Assembly (NCBI GenBank): GCA_910586725.1
Contig: CAJUJL010000036.1
Location: forward strand, 1-28,897
Source: an uncultured Lachnospiraceae bacterium
GTDB taxonomy: Bacteria; Bacillota; Clostridia; Lachnospirales; Lachnospiraceae
DNA: 28,897 nucleotides
Reading direction: 5' to 3'
Shown: piece after piece, positions 16,133-21,910 of the stretch
Numbering within the stretch: position 1 is the stretch's first letter
How the letters are laid out: each line of letters opens with the position of its first letter
Notes under the pieces: model-generated
Told to the model about the DNA's origin: nothing
Database searches by the model: none
Seen by the model: the letters and a program-made list of their open reading frames with translations, nothing else
Program-made: the position numbers and the translations under genes

Positions 16133-17551
16133 TCACGAACCGTGCATTATTCCTTGTCGCATGGTAATTACCGGCCCTCCGGTTCCTTCGATATAATCTC
16201 TTGTAATCGTTACCATGCCAATATCATCGTCTTTTGGAATTTCATACATAATATCCAGCATAAATTCCTCTAATATAGCGCGAAGCGCTCTTGCGCCCAC
16301 CTTCTTCTCCTTCGCCCTGACCGCAATGGCATGCAGAGCCGCTTCCTCAAATTCCAGCTTCACTTCATCCATTGCCAGAAGTTTCTGGTACTGTTTGATA
16401 ATGGCGTTTTTCGGTTCGGCCAAAACACGCACCAGCATATCTTCGGTCAAAGCCTCCAGGGAAAACAAGATGGGAAGCCTTCCCAAAAACTCCGGTATCA
16501 TCCCGTACTTCCGCACGTCCTCCACCAGGACTTTCATTAAAAGATTTTCTTCCTGATCGTATTTATCCTTCAAGTCCGCTTTAAAACCAATCGACGCTTC
16601 TTTATTCAGGCGTTCTTTTATAATTTCTTCCAAATCCGGAAATGCGCCGCCGCAGATAAATAAAATATCTCTTGTATTTACCGTCACCATCGGCACCATA
16701 GCGTTTTTGCTGCTTGCGCCCACCGGCACTTCCACTTCTGCGCCTTCTAACAGCTTTAACATACCCTGCTGCACGGATTCCCCGCTGACGTCCCTCTGAT
16801 TGGCATTGCGCTTCTTTGCAATCTTATCGATTTCATCTATAAAAATAATCCCATGCTCCGCCCTTTCCACGTCATTTTCCGCAGCGGCTAAAAGTTTGCT
16901 GACAACGCTTTCAATATCGTCGCCGATATATCCGGCCTCTGTCAAAGAAGTAGCATCTGTTATGGCAAGCGGAACGTCCAAAAGCCTGGCCAAAGTCTTT
17001 ACCATATAGGTTTTCCCGGATCCTGTGGGCCCTACCATCAGCATATTGGACTTTTCAATCTCCACTCCGTCTTTATCATCGGATGAAACACGCTTGTAAT
17101 GGTTATATACCGCTACTGACATTACTTTCTTGGCATGTTCCTGTCCTACGATATATTCATCCAGACTGGCCTTGATTTTATGAGGAGCCGGAATTGCGGA
17201 AATGTCAATGGCCGGTTCAACTTTTTCTTCTTTTTTCTTTTTCCTGATCTTCTGCTTCTGAGGCGCAAATCCCTGCAGATCAGACAGATTGATCATGCTG
17301 ATGTTTGGCATTCTGCCCATTCCCGCCAAATCGCCCATGGGGAAATTGGGATTGTTCATCGTGTCAAACGTTTTTTGCATGCAATCCTGGCAGATGCAGA
17401 TATGATTGGGAATTCGAATCATTTTCCCGGCTATGCGCTCCGGCCTCCGGCAAAGATAGCAAATCTGTTCAAATTCTTCCTCTTTCGCTTCTTCGGAAGC
17501 GTCTGCCGCCTCTTTGGTTGGTTCCACTTCGTAAAAATCCTGTTCAGACAT
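16133..17551 (-). CDS. Divergent ClpX-like AAA+ unfoldase with zinc-binding N-domain
   Basis: Protein of 472 residues (typical ClpX about 420). An acidic N-terminal tail (1-30) precedes a four-Cys zinc domain (C31-x2-C34, C54-x2-C57), then a lysine-rich linker (about 98-112). The AAA+ domain has Walker A GPTGSGKT at 174-181, a GYIG pore loop at 207-210 (usually GYVG), Walker B IDEIDK at 238-243, sensor-type VSGESVQQG and an IGF tripeptide at 321-323 for ClpP docking. The RKH substrate loop is not recognisable: its place holds SSKNAM (280-285). It therefore looks like a ClpX paralogue with altered substrate choice. ATG 17551 is chosen because AAGGAG lies 7 nt upstream. No clpP is adjacent; an S8 protease follows. 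Confidence 0.85.
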   Translation of the reverse strand: MSEQDFYEVEPTKEAADASEEAKEEEFEQICYLCRRPERIAGKMIRIPNHICICQDCMQKTFDTMNNPNFPMGDLAGMGRMPNISMINLSDLQGFAPQKQKIRKKKKEEKVEPAIDISAIPAPHKIKASLDEYIVGQEHAKKVMSVAVYNHYKRVSSDDKDGVEIEKSNMLMVGPTGSGKTYMVKTLARLLDVPLAITDATSLTEAGYIGDDIESVVSKLLAAAENDVERAEHGIIFIDEIDKIAKKRNANQRDVSGESVQQGMLKLLEGAEVEVPVGASSKNAMVPMVTVNTRDILFICGGAFPDLEEIIKERLNKEASIGFKADLKDKYDQEENLLMKVLVEDVRKYGMIPEFLGRLPILFSLEALTEDMLVRVLAEPKNAIIKQYQKLLAMDEVKLEFEEAALHAIAVRAKEKKVGARALRAILEEFMLDIMYEIPKDDDIGMVTITRDYIEGTGGPVITMRQGIMHGS

Positions 17552-17589
17552 AATTGCACTCCTTATTCTGTATGTATTGCGCAATCAAA

Positions 17590-17618
17590 AGTATACGGCA
17601 TATGAAACAGAATCTCAA
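17590..17618 (-). promoter_or_regulatory. Sigma-A promoter of the clpX-like gene
   Basis: TTGAGA (17618-17613; five of six), a 17-bp spacer and TATACT (17595-17590; five of six) on the minus strand, with the start codon about 40 nt downstream. This is a good promoter that separates the clpX-like/S8 unit from gatCAB. Confidence 0.7.
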
Positions 17619-17623
17619 TGTAT

Positions 17624-17657
17624 TTTCAAATATTTCATATATCTTTTATATTTGAAA
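17624..17657. promoter_or_regulatory. Perfect 10-bp inverted repeat upstream of the clpX-like promoter
   Basis: TTTCAAATAT (17624-17633) and ATATTTGAAA (17648-17657) are exact reverse complements separated by 14 bp. The repeat begins 6 bp upstream of the -35. A related half-site GTTTCATAT occurs inside the promoter spacer on the minus strand. It is likely to be an operator for an unidentified regulator. Confidence 0.5.
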
Positions 17658-17677
17658 CATTCAGGTAATTCCAAAAT

Positions 17678-17747
17678 GTTTCCACAAATTTTCCACAATT
17701 TTTCCACACAATGTGGAAAATTTCCAAAATCCGGATTTTTATCCACT
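17678..17747. promoter_or_regulatory. Cluster of five DnaA-box-like 9-mers
   Basis: Against TTATCCACA, the plus strand has GTTTCCACA (17678-17686, 7/9), TTTTCCACA (17689-17697, 8/9), TTTTCCACA (17700-17708, 8/9) and TTATCCACT (17739-17747, 8/9). The minus strand has TTTTCCACA (17720-17712, 8/9). The first three are spaced exactly 11 bp apart. The third and the inverted one form a 9-bp palindrome with a 3-nt loop. The cluster fills the gatB/clpX-like gap and overlaps the gatB stop. No origin genes are nearby. Confidence 0.5.
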
Positions 17748-19185
17748 ATTTTAATAATAACTCCGTTAAGATTTCTCTTGCCAATTCGGGATTTGCCCTG
17801 CCTTTTGTTGCTTTCATTGTCTGCCCGACCAAAAAACCGATGGCTTTTTGCTTGCCGTTTCGATAATCCTCCACGGATTTTGGATTTTCTTTTATGACCT
17901 GACTGGCTACGCCGCGCAGCGCGCCCTCGTCACTGACCGTCATTAGTCCTTTTTCTTCCACATGTCGTTTCGGATCCACGTCATTTCGAAACATTTCCTC
18001 AAACACTTCTTTTGCCACGGTACTGTTGATGACTCCCGCGTCTGTCAGATCAATGAGTTCCGCCAGATGTTTGGGAGAAAACCGGATTTCATCGGCTTCC
18101 ATATTTTGTTCCCTCAACAGCCGCGTCGCCTCTCCCATCAGCCAGTTGGAAACTTTTTTCGGTTTTTGGCTGACGGTTGCGGCAGATTCAAAAAAATCCG
18201 CCAGTTTTTTGGATCCGGTTAAAATTTCTGCGTCATAATAAGGCAGCCCGAATTCTTCCTGATAACGCATAATCTTTTCCGTCCGAAATTCCGGCTGCCT
18301 TGCCTTTACTTCGGCTATCCATGCGTCGCTGATATGAACGGGGGCAAGATCCGGGTCCGGAAAATACCGGTAATCTTTCGCATCCTCTTTTGACCGCATG
18401 GCATAGGAGCATCCCCTCGCATCGTCCCAGCGCCTCGTCTCCTGAATCACGGCCTCTCCCGATGCAAGCAGATCCATCTGGCGGTTTGCTTCATGCTCGA
18501 TCGCTCTTGCAATGGCCTTGAAGGAATTTAAGTTTTTCATTTCCGTCCGGGTTCCATATTCTTTTTCTCCCGCCCGTCGAACCGATAAATTGACGTCCGC
18601 GCGCATGGAGCCTTCCTGCAGTTTACAGTCGGACGCGCCCAGATACTGGATGATCAGCCGCAATTTATCCAGATAAGCAATCACTTCTTCCGATGTGCGC
18701 ATATCCGGTTCTGAAACGATTTCAATTAACGGCACGCCGGAACGGTTAAAATCTATGATGGAACAGTCTTCCCTTTCGTCATGCACCAGCTTTCCCGCGT
18801 CTTCTTCCATATGGATTTCATGAATTCCGATTTGCTTTTTTTGTCCGTCTTCTGCTTCTATTTCGATTTTCCCGTTTCTGCAGATGGGAAGATACAGCTG
18901 GGAAATCTGGTAATTCTGCGGATTGTCCGGATAAAAATAATTTTTTCTGTCAAATTTAAAATCCCTTGTAATTTCACAGTCAAGGGCAAGCCCTACCGCC
19001 ATCGCATATTCCACCACCTGTTGATTTAACACCGGAAGAGAACCAGGCATTCCGGTGCAGACCGGACAGGTATGCGCGTTGGGCGTTCCTCCAAACGCCG
19101 TCGTACAGCCGCAGAAAATCTTCGTCTTTGTCGCCAGTTCCACATGGACTTCCAGTCCGATTACTGTTTCGTATTCTTTGCCCAT
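17746..19185 (-). CDS. gatB: Asp-tRNA(Asn)/Glu-tRNA(Gln) amidotransferase subunit B
   Basis: Subunit that binds misacylated tRNA and activates its side-chain carboxylate by phosphorylation, using ammonia delivered from GatA. The 479-residue protein has the diagnostic GLEVHVEL near the N-terminus and a zinc-type Cys set (CGC...CPVC) near residue 25-43. It also has the FNRSGVPLIEIVSEPD segment, LQEGSMRADVNLSVR and the C-terminal YqeY-like tail domain ending in GQTMKATKGRANPELA. Length is normal. A GGGGAGG site precedes the ATG and the gap to gatA is 16 nt, so gatCAB is one operon. The stop codon overlaps a DnaA-box-like 9-mer. Confidence 0.97.
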   Translation of the reverse strand: MGKEYETVIGLEVHVELATKTKIFCGCTTAFGGTPNAHTCPVCTGMPGSLPVLNQQVVEYAMAVGLALDCEITRDFKFDRKNYFYPDNPQNYQISQLYLPICRNGKIEIEAEDGQKKQIGIHEIHMEEDAGKLVHDEREDCSIIDFNRSGVPLIEIVSEPDMRTSEEVIAYLDKLRLIIQYLGASDCKLQEGSMRADVNLSVRRAGEKEYGTRTEMKNLNSFKAIARAIEHEANRQMDLLASGEAVIQETRRWDDARGCSYAMRSKEDAKDYRYFPDPDLAPVHISDAWIAEVKARQPEFRTEKIMRYQEEFGLPYYDAEILTGSKKLADFFESAATVSQKPKKVSNWLMGEATRLLREQNMEADEIRFSPKHLAELIDLTDAGVINSTVAKEVFEEMFRNDVDPKRHVEEKGLMTVSDEGALRGVASQVIKENPKSVEDYRNGKQKAIGFLVGQTMKATKGRANPELAREILTELLLK

Positions 19186-19201
19186 GATTCCTCCCCTTTC
19201 T

Positions 19202-20674
19202 CTACTCTATCGCCCCACAGGCCAGGGGACTGCGGCGATACGTCCCCGACTGCTCAAATGCATAGGCCGCCCGGATGATCTTTTTTTCCTGAAAACAATC
19301 CCCGATCAGCTGCAGCCCGATGGGAAGTCCCTTTGGATCCACCCCGCACGGTACGGAAATTCCGGGAAGTCCGACCAGATTGACGGACACCGTATAAATG
19401 TCTCCCAGATACATTTTCATGGGATCTTCTAAACTGCTTCCAAGCGCCGGAGCCGTAGACGGAGCCGTGGGTCCTAAAATAACGTCATATCTGGAAAACG
19501 CTTTGTCAAACTCCTGCTTTAGAAGCGTTCTGGTTTTCAGCGCCTTTAGATAATACGCGTCATAATAGCCGGAGCTTAGCACAAAAGAGCCCAGCATAAT
19601 GCGGCGCTTTACCTCTAAGCCAAACCCCTCGGAACGGCTTTTTTTATACATATGGTGAAGCCCTTCGTATTCGCCGGTCCGATACCCGTATTTCACGCCG
19701 TCGAAGCGCGCAAGATTGGAGCTTGCTTCCGCGCAGGCAATGACGTAATAGGCGGGAACGGCGTATTTCACCAGTCCCAAATCAAACCATTCCACCTGTG
19801 CGCCCCGCTCCTTTAGAATGTCTGCCGCTTCCAGCACGGCCGCACGCACTTCTGCGTCTAGCCCGTCGTCAAAATAATCTCTGGGAATGCCGATTTTCAT
19901 TCCTGCCACATCGTCCAAAAGAGCGGACGTAAAATCCAAATCCCTCCTTTGAATCGACGTGGAATCCTTTTGGTCCCAGGAAGAAATCACTTCCAACACG
20001 GCGGCGCAGTCGGAAACATTTTTTGCAATCGGCCCAATCTGATCCAGAGAAGAGCCATAGGCAATCAGTCCGTACCGGGACACCGTGCCATAGGTCGGCT
20101 TGATTCCGGTCACGCCGCAAAAGGAGCTTGGCTGGCGGATCGAGCCGCCCGTATCGGAGCCAAGCGAAAACGGGCATTCTTCCGCCGCCACGGCCGCGCA
20201 GGAGCCGCCCGAAGAGCCGCCTGTGACATGACGTTCGTTCCAGGGATTTCTTGCGGCTCCATAATAGGAAGTTTCCGTTGTGCTTCCCATTGCAAACTCA
20301 TCCATATTTGTCTTTCCAAGCAAAACCGCCCCCGCACATTCCAGATTTCTGACTGCCTCAGCCGTATACGTGGGAATAAACTGATCCAGCATCTTTGAAC
20401 CGCACGTCGTTTTGATCCCTTTTGTACAGATATTGTCTTTCACCGCCATCGGCGCTCCGGCAAGCGGCCCGCAAAGCGAACCGCTATCTATCTGCGTCTG
20501 CACCAATTCGGCGCATTTTAAAACCTGTTCCTCATCTACCGTAATAAAGCTGTTTGTCGTTTGATCTCTTTTTCGGATGGCTGCCAGAAAAGCGGCTGCC
20601 GTTTCTTTTACCGATACTTCTCTTGCCTTTATTTTTTTTCCAAGCTCTAAGGCTGTGAAACCTGTAAGACTCAT
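19202..20674 (-). CDS. gatA: Asp-tRNA(Asn)/Glu-tRNA(Gln) amidotransferase subunit A
   Basis: Amidase-signature enzyme that releases ammonia from glutamine or asparagine for GatB. The Ser-cisSer-Lys triad is intact: Lys79 in APMAVKDN, Ser154 in TGGSSGGS and Ser178 in GSDTGGSIR, the latter the nucleophile. The 490-residue length is standard. TAGGAGGAG lies just upstream of the ATG, and the start is 10 nt after gatC. Together with gatB it implies that this organism makes Gln-tRNA and/or Asn-tRNA by transamidation. Confidence 0.97.
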   Translation of the reverse strand: MSLTGFTALELGKKIKAREVSVKETAAAFLAAIRKRDQTTNSFITVDEEQVLKCAELVQTQIDSGSLCGPLAGAPMAVKDNICTKGIKTTCGSKMLDQFIPTYTAEAVRNLECAGAVLLGKTNMDEFAMGSTTETSYYGAARNPWNERHVTGGSSGGSCAAVAAEECPFSLGSDTGGSIRQPSSFCGVTGIKPTYGTVSRYGLIAYGSSLDQIGPIAKNVSDCAAVLEVISSWDQKDSTSIQRRDLDFTSALLDDVAGMKIGIPRDYFDDGLDAEVRAAVLEAADILKERGAQVEWFDLGLVKYAVPAYYVIACAEASSNLARFDGVKYGYRTGEYEGLHHMYKKSRSEGFGLEVKRRIMLGSFVLSSGYYDAYYLKALKTRTLLKQEFDKAFSRYDVILGPTAPSTAPALGSSLEDPMKMYLGDIYTVSVNLVGLPGISVPCGVDPKGLPIGLQLIGDCFQEKKIIRAAYAFEQSGTYRRSPLACGAIE

Positions 20675-20684
20675 GAAACTCCTC

Positions 20685-20978
20685 CTATCCGATGGTCTTT
20701 GGCGCTTTTATGCCGCCGTCTTTTTTCTCCGGCGCATTGGCCAGCGTATCTTTGCTGCCATCCCCGTTTGTCACCACATCTTTTCGAAACACATTTTGCA
20801 TAAAAAACGCATGGGACATAGGCTCTGTGCCTGACGTATCCAGCTCATTGAGCTGATCCATATAATCTAACATTTCCCCCATGTCCTTTTTGGCTCGTTC
20901 CTTTTCTTCCCCGGAAAGCTCCAGCTTTGCCAGAATTCCGACATACGCAATCGTCTCATCTGAAATCATATTTGCCAT
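20685..20978 (-). CDS. gatC: Asp-tRNA(Asn)/Glu-tRNA(Gln) amidotransferase subunit C
   Basis: Small subunit (97 aa) that belts GatA and GatB together. Recognisable features are the N-terminal ISDETIAYVGILAKLELSGEE helix pattern and DTSGTEPMSH, the conserved D-x-S/T-x-x-E-P-x-x-H element. The C-terminus is a little unusual in its Lys/Gly-rich end. AGGAGG precedes the ATG. It is first in gatCAB and lies about 50 nt downstream of a strong terminator-like hairpin in its own leader. Confidence 0.95.
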   Translation of the reverse strand: MANMISDETIAYVGILAKLELSGEEKERAKKDMGEMLDYMDQLNELDTSGTEPMSHAFFMQNVFRKDVVTNGDGSKDTLANAPEKKDGGIKAPKTIG

Positions 20979-21027
20979 AAACTGCCTCCTAATCCCTTAC
21001 TTTTTTCCTGATTTTGGGAAAATGCAT

Positions 21028-21069
21028 AAAAAACGCCCCGGAATACTGTTTCATGTATTCCGGGGCGTT
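21028..21069 (-). terminator. Strong intrinsic terminator in the gatCAB leader (attenuator candidate)
   Basis: On the minus strand a perfect 15-bp stem (21069-21055 with 21046-21032), loop ATGAAACA, is followed by TTTTTT from the A-run at 21028-21033. No promoter fits in the 50 nt between it and gatC, so gatCAB transcription would have to pass through it. That favours attenuation over a simple terminator for the upstream gene. Confidence 0.88.
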
Positions 21070-21171
21070 CCCGCTATGCCCTCTTCCAAACGGCTCTCTC
21101 AGTCGGTGACGCCATATTCCTGCCGGCCACCGGACACAGGAGTCTCTTTCATCGCTTTCATTCTTTTTTAT
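21032..21171 (-). ncRNA. Structured leader RNA upstream of gatCAB, class not recognised
   Basis: From the predicted start near 21171 the RNA holds AAAGCGATGAAAGAGACT, then a hairpin TCCTG/CAGGA enclosing CCGG/CCGG. CTGAGAGAGCCG and GGAAGAGGGC follow, and then the terminator. GCGATGAAAGAG and AGAGAGCCG recall parts of T-box stem I, but the invariant T-box antiterminator motif (TGGNACCGCG) is not present and the leader is short. It could be an atypical or decayed T-box, another riboswitch, or a small RNA. It is the only content of the 280-nt gene-free stretch 20979-21257 besides the promoter. Confidence 0.45.
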
Positions 21172-21177
21172 GAGAAA

Positions 21178-21206
21178 GTTATAGCACAGCTTTTTGCAGA
21201 ATGCAA
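21178..21206 (-). promoter_or_regulatory. Candidate promoter of the gatCAB leader
   Basis: TTGCAT (21206-21201), a 17-bp spacer and TATAAC (21183-21178) on the minus strand. The -10 is a five-of-six match. Transcription would start near 21171 and give a leader of about 190 nt before gatC. Confidence 0.6.
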
Positions 21207-21257
21207 GTGATTTTTCAAAAACCACACAATAAATAATAAATTTTCTGTCAAAATCAA

Positions 21258-21893
21258 TTACGGATACGAATTGTTGCGCACAAATTCTCCCGGATTTTCA
21301 TCTTCATATTCAAAGAGACAGCGTTCGTACGCATTGATCACATGGGTATCCTTGTATTTATCATACCGCTTATGGCTTCGTCCATACGACAAATGCACAT
21401 GCCCGTGGAGAAAAAATTTGGGCCGGTATTTTTCCATCAGCTTTAAAAAAGAAGAAAACCCCTGGTGCGGCAAATCTCTGCCGTCATTGAGCTGATACGC
21501 CGGCGCGTGGGTCACGAGGATGTCAAATCCGCCTTTTCGAAGAAGCTTGAATTTCAATTTCGCAATTCTCTGCCTCATCTGCCATTCCGTATACTGATCT
21601 GGTCCCTTGTTGTAACGCATTGAACCGCCCAGCCCCAGAATCCGCACGCCCTCATGGACGTATATCTTATCTTCTATACAAATACAGCCGTCCGGAGGAA
21701 TCTTTTTGTATACTTTGTCGTGATTTCCCCGGACATACAAAACCGGAGCCGTGGAAAAAGTTGCCAGAAAAGAAAGGTAATAGGGATCCAAATCGCCGCA
21801 GGATATAATCAGGTCGACTCCCTTAAGCTTACTTTTATCAAAAAATTCCCACAGATATTTTGATTCTTCATCTGAAATCGCAAGTATCTTCAT
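21258..21893 (-). CDS. Metallophosphoesterase family protein (cytoplasmic)
   Basis: A 211-residue calcineurin-like phosphoesterase without membrane helices. Visible motifs are an N-terminal Asp block (AISDEES, where the usual DxH histidine is absent), SCGDLDP, RGNHDK, VTHAP and HGHVHLSYG. It resembles YfcE-like phosphodiesterases in size, but the substrate is unknown and the changed first motif suggests a distinct subfamily. The frame is open to 22025, overlapping the upstream gene. I place the start at ATG 21893 (MKILAISDEES) because AAAGGTAG lies upstream and homology begins there. It starts 17 nt after the ParB-like/BMP fusion gene and is surely cotranscribed with it. Confidence 0.85.
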   Translation of the reverse strand: MKILAISDEESKYLWEFFDKSKLKGVDLIISCGDLDPYYLSFLATFSTAPVLYVRGNHDKVYKKIPPDGCICIEDKIYVHEGVRILGLGGSMRYNKGPDQYTEWQMRQRIAKLKFKLLRKGGFDILVTHAPAYQLNDGRDLPHQGFSSFLKLMEKYRPKFFLHGHVHLSYGRSHKRYDKYKDTHVINAYERCLFEYEDENPGEFVRNNSYP

Positions 21894-21910
21894 TCGTAAG
21901 CTACCTTTCG

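Noticed and set aside
17678..17747. Chromosomal replication origin
   Set aside because: DnaA-like boxes are present, but there is no dnaA, dnaN, rpmH or gyrB neighbourhood and no clear AT-rich unwinding region beyond ordinary promoter sequence.
21032..21171. Canonical T-box riboswitch call for the gatCAB leader
   Set aside because: The TGGNACCGCG antiterminator sequence and a full stem I with specifier loop could not be found; reported as unclassified instead.
20989..21225. 78-residue minus-strand open frame upstream of gatC
   Set aside because: It spans the promoter, structured leader and terminator hairpin, has no ribosome site and its sequence resembles no protein; it is a by-product of the leader.
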